Assembly (NCBI GenBank): GCA_964524995.1
Contig: CAZGDV010000020.1
Location: 1-34,189 of the forward strand
Direction: 5' to 3'
Length of the DNA: 34,189 bases
Source of the DNA: CAZGDV01 sp964524995
GTDB lineage: Bacteria; Chloroflexota; Dehalococcoidia; SZUA-161
The translations under genes were made by a program, and so were the position numbers. Below are positions 7,595-16,615 of the stretch, piece by piece; positions within the stretch are counted from its first letter, which is position 1, and every line of letters begins with the position of its first letter. The notes beneath the pieces are model-generated. The model made no database searches and was not told where the DNA came from. It was given only the letters and a program-made list of their open reading frames with translations.

Positions 7595-9994
7595 TCACCT
7601 GCACCCTCCGTCCCGCCGTTCAGATCCGCCAACATGGACGGGACGCGTGCGCACTCTACCATTGCTTTGATTGGCCCTCACCCGCACGTCACGGGCCCTG
7701 AGCCACTGGCAAAAACGGCGAACCGAGGCCGCGCCAAGCGACAGAGCTGCCCACCACACAATCCCGTACCAGGTACGTCTCCCCTCCAAGCGATCGTCAC
7801 GTGTAAGAGCAGCCATAGTCTGGCGAGGCCGTTTCATCATCAGGCTGTGCGCCAGTATAAATGTCTCGTTTCTCAACCTTCTCCTCTTCACCGGAGAAAC
7901 CAGAGTCCGCCTATCCACCAGAAGGTCAAGCAACCACCACCGCAAGAGGCCGGGTCTCATCTCAAGGTACGGAGAACGAGGTACGGGGGCATCCAGGAGT
8001 TCCTGTGCACGTCGCAGCGAGTAGTAGACAGCAGTTTCTATCCCCCAGGAGCGGGCCTTCGCTGCAATGTAGTCCCAATCGAGCGATCCTTCGTACTTCT
8101 TGAGCAACTCGGCTATATCGCAGAGGAGCTTCAGCAGGCCGGAGTCGTGCTTGGTGAAATGATGCGCGAGAAAGAGCAGGTTATCCTCCGGCGACAGGGT
8201 ATGGATGGAAATCCCGTTCGACACAAGAAGTTCAGCCCGGTCCCAGATATCACGCTCACAGAAGGCCGTCACTCTCCCATCGTCAAGTGCCCAGTGCAGC
8301 TCGAGCACCAGACCACCACCCTTCTTCTTGAAGAAAGGTGCTCCGTGAAACGGGTGGTTCAACAGGCTGTCCTCTGCCACTGTGTTGTAGCCTTCCTCGA
8401 GCAGGCAAGCCCTAGCCACGGGCAGGTCATGAGGTCGTACCAGAACATCCATGTCAGCACCGGGGCGCATGCCGACATGATCATAGAGACACTCAGCGAG
8501 TACCGTGCCCTTCAGAGGTATGGCCATTACCCCTCGCTGTTCCAGCAGAGACAACACCTTCTCAGTCTCGGAGGACAGTATCACGTTCCTATGCAGCGTT
8601 TGGCTGCGGGCACGCTCCAACTCACTCGCGTGAACACGAGGGGTCCGTTCCATGAGACCGCTGTCCGCAAGATTGCGGGCGAGAAGTGGGGCGAGGGCGT
8701 GGAAGGCGGCCAACTCCGTCAGGTGTTCCCAGTCAATACCCCTCTCAAGCAGCACAGACATCCGTTCTCTCGCAGCCTTGGCCAATCTCGACGTAGCAGA
8801 CAGCAACAGCAATTCCTCAGCCGCCTCCCGTTCTGCTGCAGATGCCTGGTGCCTTCCCCCCTTGCTCCTCATGGCATTCTCATACAGGGCCTCGTACCGG
8901 CGCACCATGCTCGCCCGGTCGAATTGCGAGTCAATCACGCTCTTTGCGCACCGGCCCATGTCTTGGGCCTTTTGAGGGTCACGGAGCAGGGTCATAACGG
9001 CCTCGGCCATTGCCTCAACGTTGCCGGCGGGTACTAGGATTCCGGTCTCGCCGTGCCTCACGACCTCGCGGTTGCCGCCCACATCGGTAGCCACCACCGG
9101 CTTCCCCTTCGCCATGGCCTCCAGCAGCGAGTTAGAGCACCCTTCCGTGTCCGACGTCAGCGCAGCTATGTCGAACGCCGCGAGGTAGGAGCCTACTTGC
9201 TGTTGCTCACCGAGAAAGGTCACCTTGGACCCGAGGCCCAATTCGCGGCTGAGACTCTCCAGATCGCCTCGCAACGGCCCATCTCCCAACAGAGCATACC
9301 TCGTATCAGGCAGTTCCGTGTCGATCAGGGCGGCCGCCCTGAGAAACATGGCGTGGTTTTTCACCGGGAAGAAACGGGCCGCCACGCCCACTACCTTTCC
9401 TCCCGGCGGAACGCCGAGCCTATCCCTCACAGCCTCCACATCTTCTTGACGCGACTCGAGACGATCCTGATCGATCCCATTGTAGATCACCGCGATTCGC
9501 GACGGTTTGACGCCTCGCCGGATGAGGTACTCCCTCCCCGCCTGACTGTTCGGTACGGCGCGGTCTGCGAAGCGCGAAAGCAGGTCTTCCATCTTGAGAT
9601 ATATTCGATAGCCGCGGCCGGTGCTCTTGTTCCCAGGTCCGGCCCGCTCAGTCACGATCTTGACCTTCGTGCGGCATAAGAGCGCCGGAACGAGACCAAT
9701 GAAGGTTGCCGGAGTGAGAAAGGGTTGAATCACGTCAACCTTCATGCTCCTGAGAATTCGGGCCACTCTTAGCATGCAGAGGAAATCATACTTGCTTCTC
9801 CGCTGGATCGACAAGACCCTTACGCCCGGCAGGCTGCTGAACTCACGTTCCATCGGGCCGCCAGGTTCGAAAGAGAGCACAATGGGCCTGAAGCGGTCCT
9901 TGTCCAGACCCCTTACCAGCTCGAACAGTTGACGCTGCGCCCCGTCCCGTGTCAGGTCGGTCACCGGATAGAGCACGGTGGTTCGTTCCGTCAT
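7595..9994 (-). CDS. GT4 glycosyltransferase fused to an NTP_transf_5-like nucleotidyltransferase domain
   Basis: A two-domain protein of 799 residues from ATG 9994 (ATG 10009 is an alternative; a longer frame to 10132 is open but lacks a ribosome site, and a TATGAT box at 10028-10033 would start transcription inside it). Residues 1-380 are a complete GT4: GDGPLRGDL (about 237-245) and an EX7E-type motif in TEGCSNSLLEAMAKGKPVVATDVGG (about 283-307). From about residue 390 on the protein matches the uncharacterised nucleotidyltransferase family (NTP_transf_5): IPLKGTVLAECLY, then MRPGADMDVLVRP (about 509-521) with Asp514 and Asp516 as the likely metal pair, then LELHW (563-567) and LAHHFTKH. 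These two domains are normally separate genes. One chain could transfer a sugar and also modify it with a nucleotidyl or phospho group, but that is inference. Confidence 0.85.
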   Translation of the reverse strand: MTERTTVLYPVTDLTRDGAQRQLFELVRGLDKDRFRPIVLSFEPGGPMEREFSSLPGVRVLSIQRRSKYDFLCMLRVARILRSMKVDVIQPFLTPATFIGLVPALLCRTKVKIVTERAGPGNKSTGRGYRIYLKMEDLLSRFADRAVPNSQAGREYLIRRGVKPSRIAVIYNGIDQDRLESRQEDVEAVRDRLGVPPGGKVVGVAARFFPVKNHAMFLRAAALIDTELPDTRYALLGDGPLRGDLESLSRELGLGSKVTFLGEQQQVGSYLAAFDIAALTSDTEGCSNSLLEAMAKGKPVVATDVGGNREVVRHGETGILVPAGNVEAMAEAVMTLLRDPQKAQDMGRCAKSVIDSQFDRASMVRRYEALYENAMRSKGGRHQASAAEREAAEELLLLSATSRLAKAARERMSVLLERGIDWEHLTELAAFHALAPLLARNLADSGLMERTPRVHASELERARSQTLHRNVILSSETEKVLSLLEQRGVMAIPLKGTVLAECLYDHVGMRPGADMDVLVRPHDLPVARACLLEEGYNTVAEDSLLNHPFHGAPFFKKKGGGLVLELHWALDDGRVTAFCERDIWDRAELLVSNGISIHTLSPEDNLLFLAHHFTKHDSGLLKLLCDIAELLKKYEGSLDWDYIAAKARSWGIETAVYYSLRRAQELLDAPVPRSPYLEMRPGLLRWWLLDLLVDRRTLVSPVKRRRLRNETFILAHSLMMKRPRQTMAALTRDDRLEGRRTWYGIVWWAALSLGAASVRRFCQWLRARDVRVRANQSNGRVRTRPVHVGGSERRDGGCR

Positions 9995-10169
9995 GGCCCG
10001 TCTCTTCATCTCACCACTTTGATGTGAATCATACGTTTGCTTGGCCGCAGCGCCCCCGATTCCCCTCCCTGAAATCGGTCGCCGCATCCAGCCGGTGCAG
10101 CACCACGGCCCGAAGCTCCGAACGTCGCGCACCGCCTCTCCCTGAACGATCGATTCCGTCCACGGGAGA

Positions 10170-11105
10170 TCACCTGGCCGGCCTTCCTATCACCAGTACC
10201 GAACTGGACTTGCCTCTCAAGCGTTTCCACAGCTTCCAGGGGATGACGAGCTTCGGCTTCACAGCATGATAGATCGAATGCAGCCTATGGTGGCCCGAGG
10301 ACAGTGTCCACTCCGAGAGTCTGCGCCGTGCGATTCGCGGCGTGCCAAACTCGTAGGGGTGTATGAACTGAGCGACAGACTCCACCTCGTATCCCGCTCT
10401 CTTCATTGCCTCCTTGAGAGCGTTAGGACTCCACCAGGTCAACGTTCTCGGAGGAAAGCTCGCGGGGGACAGGTCCTGAGGTGATGGGAAGCGGTTCCAT
10501 ACCCCCACCATCAGCGTAGCTTCGGGAAACTTGTCCCGTATGGTCGAGAGAAACCCTACAGGGTCCGTTAGGTGGTGCAGCACGAAGAAAGACGTGACCA
10601 CCTGAGGCTGTTTCCAGTCATGCGGGATCGAGTCTATCGTCCCGTGCCATACCTCAAAGCCTTCCTCTCTGAGAGCGTCCACAGGCTTCTTCGCCACCTC
10701 CATGCCTACGGCCGTGAACCCGTTCCTGCGGAGGCGCGATAGGAAGTACCCCAGGCTACACCCAACGTCAAGCACAACAGACCCGGGGGGAGCGCTCCGC
10801 TTCAGCCAAGCCATCGCCTCATGACGTGCGCCGGACGACGTGAGTATCCTTGAGTCAAGGTCGAGGTTGTCTTCCTTTATCCTCTCCACTTCCGACATCC
10901 GACGGAGATAGCCTTCCATCCCAGGCTTCTCCCAGAGCCCCTCATAGGCCTTGCCATACAGAGACTCCGGTGACTCGGGGAGCGTCATTGGATGGGCGAA
11001 GACCAGTCTGCAGGAATCGCAGCGCCGCATCTCGCCCCAGTCCGGCACCAGGCGATCGCGACTCGACTCTCCGTGGCATATGGGACATCTATGGTTTGAG
11101 TTCAT
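10170..11105 (-). CDS. Class I SAM methyltransferase with N-terminal zinc ribbon
   Basis: A 311-residue protein from ATG 11105 (the frame is open to 11147 without a better ribosome site). Residues 7-32 form a four-cysteine zinc ribbon: Cys7-x2-Cys10 and Cys29-x2-Cys32. The methyltransferase core follows with VVLDVGCSLGYF (residues 110-121) as the SAM-binding loop. The layout, zinc ribbon then Methyltransf_23-type core, is common among methyltransferases of polysaccharide and natural-product clusters, where sugars are C- or O-methylated. No C-terminal C-methyltransferase domain is evident. Its neighbours are the amidotransferase-like gene upstream (132-base gap) and the GT4-nucleotidyltransferase gene downstream (175-base gap). 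The substrate is unknown. Confidence 0.85.
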   Translation of the reverse strand: MNSNHRCPICHGESSRDRLVPDWGEMRRCDSCRLVFAHPMTLPESPESLYGKAYEGLWEKPGMEGYLRRMSEVERIKEDNLDLDSRILTSSGARHEAMAWLKRSAPPGSVVLDVGCSLGYFLSRLRRNGFTAVGMEVAKKPVDALREEGFEVWHGTIDSIPHDWKQPQVVTSFFVLHHLTDPVGFLSTIRDKFPEATLMVGVWNRFPSPQDLSPASFPPRTLTWWSPNALKEAMKRAGYEVESVAQFIHPYEFGTPRIARRRLSEWTLSSGHHRLHSIYHAVKPKLVIPWKLWKRLRGKSSSVLVIGRPAR

Positions 11106-11237
11106 AGCGTGCCGCCTCGACATCAGCATATATCTGTGCATTGCCATTGAGAGGGAAGATACCTTGCTGACCTGACCGCCCAGGCCGTATCAGCCCCGGA
11201 TTAGAAGACATCCCCAACTTTGGCAACTCACCATCGG

Positions 11238-12974
11238 CTAGAATCGATCGGTGACCAGCAGTTCGACAGACAGTACTCTGGAAAGCAACTCCGGGTCATC
11301 GATCCTGTTCACGTTGACGTATTTCGACACCTGTAGGTCATCGAGATCAAATACTCTCTCCAAGTATCCCCTGGTGAGATGGGCAGGAAGGCTGCCCTTC
11401 TTGCGCGGATACAGCAGATGCCGCCTTACGTATGGCCTCACAGCTGTGGGTGTACGGACTTTGAAGTAGTGCCTCGCTCTCGCAGAGAATCCGACCCCGC
11501 GATAGAAATCGAACCCATACTGAGACCCGTACCTGGCCAGATCGGGATCGATGTGCTTGATCAAGGCAGCCTGGAACACGCCCAACTGCCTGTATCTCAA
11601 AGGAATATCGAGAGCCCGCGTGACGAATCGGGTATCTGCATAGGGCGTCAGCATGTACGCGAACTGGTTGTTCAGGGAGTTGTTGTTCCCCATCCAGTAC
11701 TTCAGGTGCAGACTAGGAAGAAGCATTGCGATTTGCCGCCTGTCTATCCGGTCACTGGTCGTGTCGAGGATCAATCTTATCTTGTTCGCGAAGGTCTTGA
11801 AATACGACGTCTTGTCGAAGCTGGGAGAGAATACCGAGTAGTCCATGAAGTCGTACTTGGACTTGAGAAACGACTCAACTCGAAGAGACTTGTCTGGCAG
11901 AACCCAGAAGTCACGGAACAATCCACCCCCGCCACCGTTCAACTGCAGTCTCGCCTTCTCGGTACGCTTGAGGCGACCGCACAGATCCATCCCGTTGTCG
12001 AAAACCCCATATTCATGGCCAAGACCGTCGAGGAGGTAATACTGCCTCTCAAGCGACCTCTCGAATTCCTCTTCATCGAGCTTCGGAAGGTCGCTTCCAT
12101 CCTCGCAGTCTATCTCCAGGCCTTCCCCTCTCGCAATCTGCGTGGCTATCCGCACGTCAGACGAATTCTTGTCCCCGTATACATATAGATAGGGGCTGAT
12201 GCCCACCTTTCTCATCACGGCAAGCAACAGCCTGGTATCAAAACCCCCCGTCAAAGCTGAGCACACGCTGTCTCCGAAATTCGTCTTCAATGTCTCGAAG
12301 TACTGGACGAGGTCATTCGAGACCGCCTGGAGCATTTTGTCGAAAGACTTGCCTCCGTCTACACTCAAGAAACCCGGTGTCTTGGGTATGGCGGACAGCT
12401 CCGGAGACAACTGCAGAATGCTCCTGCTGTCGATCAGATCAACGTCCTCCACGGGCGTTCTATCCCCATAGTACGCTCCGTTGATCACGTATTCATAGAA
12501 CTCCTGGGGGGAGATGCGCTTCTTCTCCAGGCTCTTCGCGACCGCCACCAGTGAGCTTGAGAAGATGTTTCGTGACCTGTCGCAGTACACGTAGTAGAGG
12601 CCGGTGTAGTCGTTCAGGACATACAGCCTGCCGTTCTTCGCCACGATGAGACAGTAGTTGCCGGACACATCCGAAAGAAACGCCCCGCTCTCGGAGAAAT
12701 CGTCGTGCAATTCCCGCAGGGCGGAGGCCCCGATTCTTCCCTTGTACATGCATGTTCCGGTCCCGGCCACAAACTGGTCGTTGCCAATATGGACGACGTT
12801 GTCCGATTGGAACCGGTACTTGTGGAACACGTATACTACGAACGTGCTGGTGACTATCCTCTGATTGAGCTGGAGCCCTTTCTTGGCGAAGACGCCTATG
12901 GACTCACCATGTAGTGACTCCATCTCTTCGACACTAAGTCCAGTTGGTCTCCGCAATAACAGGAATGCACCCAT
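11238..12974 (-). CDS. Asparagine-synthetase-like amidotransferase without the N-terminal Cys
   Basis: A 578-residue member of the AsnB family. Residues 1-190 look like a class II glutaminase domain, but there is no Cys at position 2 (the protein starts MGAFLLL), so it should not hydrolyse glutamine. The synthetase domain has an ATP PP-loop SALTGGFDTR (residues 239-248), a variant of the usual SGGxDS, followed by about 330 residues of the Asn_synthase fold. The start is ATG 12974 with GGAGAG upstream. Related enzymes in O-antigen clusters amidate uronic acids. Because a diamino-uronic acid pathway is encoded nearby, carboxyl amidation of that sugar (using free ammonia or another amine) is a reasonable hypothesis; an amide-forming role on another acceptor is the alternative. 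Confidence 0.82.
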   Translation of the reverse strand: MGAFLLLRRPTGLSVEEMESLHGESIGVFAKKGLQLNQRIVTSTFVVYVFHKYRFQSDNVVHIGNDQFVAGTGTCMYKGRIGASALRELHDDFSESGAFLSDVSGNYCLIVAKNGRLYVLNDYTGLYYVYCDRSRNIFSSSLVAVAKSLEKKRISPQEFYEYVINGAYYGDRTPVEDVDLIDSRSILQLSPELSAIPKTPGFLSVDGGKSFDKMLQAVSNDLVQYFETLKTNFGDSVCSALTGGFDTRLLLAVMRKVGISPYLYVYGDKNSSDVRIATQIARGEGLEIDCEDGSDLPKLDEEEFERSLERQYYLLDGLGHEYGVFDNGMDLCGRLKRTEKARLQLNGGGGGLFRDFWVLPDKSLRVESFLKSKYDFMDYSVFSPSFDKTSYFKTFANKIRLILDTTSDRIDRRQIAMLLPSLHLKYWMGNNNSLNNQFAYMLTPYADTRFVTRALDIPLRYRQLGVFQAALIKHIDPDLARYGSQYGFDFYRGVGFSARARHYFKVRTPTAVRPYVRRHLLYPRKKGSLPAHLTRGYLERVFDLDDLQVSKYVNVNRIDDPELLSRVLSVELLVTDRF

Positions 12975-12992
12975 CGTTGCTCTCCGCCTACA

Positions 12993-14459
12993 CTAACCCG
13001 GATTGTGCAGGCTGGCGTCTTGTCCCAGCTCGCTGCCTGCTCTCCTTGTCAGGGCGACCTTGGCAATAGCGATAGAGAAGCCGGCTAGTATCCATAATAG
13101 CGGCAAGGTTTGCAGGCAGTTGTGATAGAAGGCATTCGCCAGGTAGGCCACAAGGCCTGCAGCCAATCCCAAGGCTAGCGCCTTGATGAAGCTGCTGGGC
13201 GACGCCCTATAGCAGTCAAGGAGGTTCCGCAGAATGGCCACGCAGAGCCATAGAAGTGCCACCAGAGCAAGCGTACCATACGATACCCACATCTTCAGGA
13301 AATCGTTGTGCACCGCATCGCTCCCCAGGGTCCTGTAGCCCCAGTAGTTCTCGCCTTCCCAGGCCAGTAGACCGCTGTCTATGTCGGAAGCATATTGGGG
13401 AGATACCTCCCTGAACCGGTCGCCGCCAATGCCCAGGATAGGGTTGTCCACTGCAATGGCAAATCCCGCTTGCCATAGTATCTTCCGTGCTATGTAGCTT
13501 TCGTCCTGTATGTCCTCCGACCTGCCCCCCAGGTAATGGCCTTCCAGGATTCCGGAATAGGACACGAAGACAAGGATCACAAGTAGTCCGCCCAGCAGGA
13601 TTTCGCCCCTGATTCGCGTCCTGAACAGCAACAGTGCGACTACGCCAAACAGCACAGCAAGCAGCGCCGAGCGCGTGTAAGTGAAGTACAGTGAAGCCGC
13701 CATCAAGATACCCGACGCCGCAATCAGCATGCGCATGCCGCCTCTTGTCCCGCCAAGGAAATAGAGCGCCAGGATCACGGGAATGGCCGTCGAGAGCACG
13801 TAGGACAACTCAAGCTCGGTTTCCGCAATGCCCGGTACCCTGGAGGAGCCTCCCGCCGAGTCCACGAATCCGGTGAGGAGTGTCTCCTGCCCCAACCCCA
13901 TGAACTGGTAATGCTGCAGTACCCCAACGACTGCGGAGACAGTGATGCCAACGAACGTTACGCCGCAAAGCAGCTTCAAGTCCCTCGAGTTCTTGACTAC
14001 GCCTGCCAGCAACACGACGAGCAGCAAGCCAGCACCCAGGTTCTTGAAATCCTTAAAGACCACGCCAAGCTCTGTATTGGCAAAATTGGCCACCACGCTG
14101 ACTCCAATGAGAAGGACACAGGGAATCACGACTCGTCTCGCTCCCGGTCCCAGCTCTATACGTGTCTTGGAGAACCACAGAACGCCCCCCAGGATCAGAA
14201 GCAGCAGAAGACGGAGACTGATCGTGCCGACTGCCGCGTCCACCATGTAGCTGGTGGCCGTCAGCTGACTGACTATAATCGCCGCCATTGCCCAGATCGG
14301 TTGCTTGAAACCGACGATCAACAGGATCGCCACTGCGAGCAGGGCGGTAGAAAGGGGGCCTAGGGGATTGAAGCTCCACACCGCGACTATCCCCAGAACG
14401 ATCAGGGCGATGGTCCGGGGACGACTTAGGGCGCTCGGCCTTCGAATGGCGTCTTCCAT
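12993..14459 (-). CDS. O-antigen polymerase/ligase family membrane protein (Wzy/WaaL)
   Basis: A 488-residue protein with about 11-12 membrane helices and one large extracytoplasmic loop in the C-terminal half, the pattern of the Wzy_C superfamily. Motifs in and around the loop: FTYTRSALLAVLFG, then NPILGIGGDRF, then AVHNDFLKMWVSYG, with the His and Asn that are conserved in this family. It should join repeat units into a chain (Wzy) or pass the chain to an acceptor (WaaL); family membership alone does not separate the two. As it is the only such gene here, next to Wzx and a Wzz-like gene, polymerase is the simpler reading. AGGAAG, which overlaps the stop of the upstream GT4 gene, serves as ribosome site; the genes are 9 bases apart. 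Confidence 0.88.
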   Translation of the reverse strand: MEDAIRRPSALSRPRTIALIVLGIVAVWSFNPLGPLSTALLAVAILLIVGFKQPIWAMAAIIVSQLTATSYMVDAAVGTISLRLLLLLILGGVLWFSKTRIELGPGARRVVIPCVLLIGVSVVANFANTELGVVFKDFKNLGAGLLLVVLLAGVVKNSRDLKLLCGVTFVGITVSAVVGVLQHYQFMGLGQETLLTGFVDSAGGSSRVPGIAETELELSYVLSTAIPVILALYFLGGTRGGMRMLIAASGILMAASLYFTYTRSALLAVLFGVVALLLFRTRIRGEILLGGLLVILVFVSYSGILEGHYLGGRSEDIQDESYIARKILWQAGFAIAVDNPILGIGGDRFREVSPQYASDIDSGLLAWEGENYWGYRTLGSDAVHNDFLKMWVSYGTLALVALLWLCVAILRNLLDCYRASPSSFIKALALGLAAGLVAYLANAFYHNCLQTLPLLWILAGFSIAIAKVALTRRAGSELGQDASLHNPG

Positions 14460-14468
14460 ACCGGCTTC

Positions 14469-15626
14469 CTAGCTGCCAAGAGCCTCATGTACCTTCAGGT
14501 ACTCCTGCTTCATGCTCTGCCACTGAAAGCCCTTGTAGACCTCATGGCCGCTTGCGGCGAGTGAGGCACGCCTCTCCGGGTTGCGATAGAGTTCCAGGAC
14601 TTGGGCGGCGAGGTCCTTCTCATCGCCTGGCTGGAAGTACTGAACGCAATTGCCATCGAAGGTCTCGAGCAGGCTAGGCAGGGCGCTAGCGATAGCTGGC
14701 TTCCTGAGAGCGAAGTACTCGAACAGCTTATTAGGAACGCCCACATCGTCGAGCATGGGGGCTATCGCCAAGTGGGCACGGGAGAGGCACTGGGGAACGT
14801 CGTCATAATAGATGTGTCCCATGAAGTTGATGCGCGAGTGTACACCGAGACGCCTTGCCAGCCGCTCCAATTCCGGGCGGTACTCGCCGTCTCCGATAAC
14901 GTCAACTACGAGTTCGGGTATTTGCTGTTGAAGCAGCGAGACGGACTTGATGACGGTCTGCACGCCGTATCTAGGGACAATCGTGCTGACAATGGCTATG
15001 CGAAAGGCCCCGTCATCTTGGGAGGCGGTAATTCGTTGATCGTCGAAGATGGCATTGTCGGGTACGTTCAGCACAACTGTGATCTTGTCGCTGGGAATGC
15101 CGCGATCCTCAAGAATTCTCTTGTACGGAATCCCCTCGGAGGTGATGACGTGATGCGCATACCTGGCACTCGCCTTCTCGAGAAACTGCAGGAGTCTCGT
15201 CCCGAAGTGATTCGGGCTCTTCTTGTAGGTAGAAACAAACAGAGCGGGCATGTTCTCGAACATGTACAAGATTACTTTGGAGCCCAGCAATCTCGGGAAA
15301 AGCGTCACAAAGATCAGGAAGTCCGGCATCGTATGGACCTCGACCACGTCGTATCTCTTCTTCAGCGACAGGCGTGCGAGCTCGAGGGAAGCCTGCACGA
15401 AGAACACGCTGTACTCGAACACGCGTCTCGCGACGCTTCCCCTGTGATGCTCCAGGGGAAGGCGATACACGTTTACGCCGTTCATAACCTCGCGTTTCTT
15501 CTCGCCCTTCCCCCTTCCGCAGATCACGTCCACTTCATACCCATGGCTCGCCAGAGTCTCCGCGTTTCTTCGCACGTTCCTCTGCCAGGGATAACGAGTC
15601 AACCTGACTATGCACACTCTACGCAT
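14469..15626 (-). CDS. Glycosyltransferase family 4 (GT-B fold)
   Basis: A 385-residue GT4 enzyme. The N-terminus begins with the typical strand (RRVCIVRLTRYPW), followed by RNAETLASHGYEVDVICGRG. The donor domain contains VIGDGEYRPELERLA, then GHIYYDDVPQCLSRA, then a GVPNKLFEYFALRKPAIAS motif in place of a canonical EX7E, as in WbuB-like and some other GT4 enzymes. GGGAAG lies 8 bases before ATG 15626, and the start overlaps the previous gene's stop by 8 bases (15619-15626). It probably adds one sugar to the lipid-linked unit; identity unknown. Context suggests co-translation with the GT4 encoded at 15619-16614. Confidence 0.9.
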   Translation of the reverse strand: MRRVCIVRLTRYPWQRNVRRNAETLASHGYEVDVICGRGKGEKKREVMNGVNVYRLPLEHHRGSVARRVFEYSVFFVQASLELARLSLKKRYDVVEVHTMPDFLIFVTLFPRLLGSKVILYMFENMPALFVSTYKKSPNHFGTRLLQFLEKASARYAHHVITSEGIPYKRILEDRGIPSDKITVVLNVPDNAIFDDQRITASQDDGAFRIAIVSTIVPRYGVQTVIKSVSLLQQQIPELVVDVIGDGEYRPELERLARRLGVHSRINFMGHIYYDDVPQCLSRAHLAIAPMLDDVGVPNKLFEYFALRKPAIASALPSLLETFDGNCVQYFQPGDEKDLAAQVLELYRNPERRASLAASGHEVYKGFQWQSMKQEYLKVHEALGS

Positions 15627-16614
15627 GATCGCTTCCCAAGCCTCGCTGCCAGAAATAGAGTCTCGCCAGACCCCGGCCCCTCTTCTCTTCGAGCAGGTCC
15701 TCCCAGAGGGCTATGATCCTCCTGCTGATATGCCCGATCTCATAGTGACTGATCTTCTCTCTGCCATCGGTCCTCTTCACCCGCTTCAGGGCCAGCTCGA
15801 GCTTGTCCGCCACGTCCTGCGGTTCCTGAGAGCAGATGTAGCAGCCATCGGTGCCCCCGATGACCTCCGGTACGTCGCCTGCTGGCACCGAGACCACGGG
15901 AAGATTGCACGCCATCGACTCTTTCACTACCTGCGGGGAACCTTCGCCATCGGAAACCAGCACCAACACGTCGCAGGCACTCATGTACTTCGGGACTTCG
16001 TGCAGCGGCTTCTTCGACACGAGAACCAGCTCGACATCCGGATCTTTCTCCTGGAGCAGTCCCACAGACTCCTCCACGATGTCAAACCTCTTGATCGACC
16101 TGAAATACTCCCCGGCAAAGAGCACCAGCTTCTTGTCCATGGGAAGCCCGAGTTCCTCCCGTGCCTGATCCTGGGGAATCGGTTTGAACAGATCGAAATT
16201 GATGCCGCAGGGAATAACCTCAACGTTCTTGAGACGCCCTCTCTCCTGCATCTCCTCGGACACGACTATCGCGCGATCGACAAGAGGTGTGATCCACCGG
16301 CACAGGTGCCTCTGGTAGGTCTGGAACACCTGTGAACCATGGTGCGTGAGCACCACGGGGCAGAGAATCTGCGCCCTCGCGATTATCCCGGAGAACACGT
16401 AGTGGGCGTGTATCAGGTCATAGCGCCTTGTCAGAAGTCGGGCCCACATCCTCGGGAATCCCCAGAGGTAGTTGAGCTTGCTCTTCACGCCATTGACGAA
16501 GAGCACGTCCACCTCAACTCCCTGCTCCCGAAGCGACTCCACCTGTTCCTGGACAAAAGTCCCGAAGGACGGCTTCTCGCTGGGATACATGTTCGTAAGG
16601 ACGAGAACTCTCAT
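15619..16614 (-). CDS. Glycosyltransferase family 4 (GT-B fold)
   Basis: A 331-residue GT4 enzyme starting MRVLVLTNMYPSE at ATG 16614, supported by a GGGAGG ribosome site 7 bases upstream; a longer open frame to 16674 is rejected for that reason. LTHHGSQV (residues 89-96) marks the end of the acceptor domain. The donor domain has FRSIKRFD with Lys175 and the EX7E pair Glu224 and Glu232 (GEGSPQVVKESMA). Its length is slightly short for the family but all core elements are present. It starts one base after the stop of the epimerase gene and overlaps the next GT4 gene by 8 bases, so it is firmly in the operon. The sugar specificity is unknown. Confidence 0.91.
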   Translation of the reverse strand: MRVLVLTNMYPSEKPSFGTFVQEQVESLREQGVEVDVLFVNGVKSKLNYLWGFPRMWARLLTRRYDLIHAHYVFSGIIARAQILCPVVLTHHGSQVFQTYQRHLCRWITPLVDRAIVVSEEMQERGRLKNVEVIPCGINFDLFKPIPQDQAREELGLPMDKKLVLFAGEYFRSIKRFDIVEESVGLLQEKDPDVELVLVSKKPLHEVPKYMSACDVLVLVSDGEGSPQVVKESMACNLPVVSVPAGDVPEVIGGTDGCYICSQEPQDVADKLELALKRVKRTDGREKISHYEIGHISRRIIALWEDLLEEKRGRGLARLYFWQRGLGSDHA

Positions 16615-16615
16615 A

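Noticed and set aside
7577..9037. Long plus-strand open frame (486 codons)
   Set aside because: It lies wholly opposite the GT4-nucleotidyltransferase gene, has low-complexity His/Gln/Arg-rich composition and shows no domain motif or ribosome site.
9995..10132. N-terminal extension of the GT4-nucleotidyltransferase protein
   Set aside because: The extra residues have no family match and no ribosome site, and a TATGAT box lies within them. The GT4 fold begins just after ATG 9994.
11106..11237. Internal promoter between the amidotransferase and methyltransferase genes
   Set aside because: Weak boxes (TTGCCA and TCTAAT) are only 15 bases apart, and no better pair was found.
14601..15716. Plus-strand open frame (371 codons)
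   Set aside because: It is antisense to two GT4 genes with clear motifs. Its length reflects the codon bias of the opposite strand.
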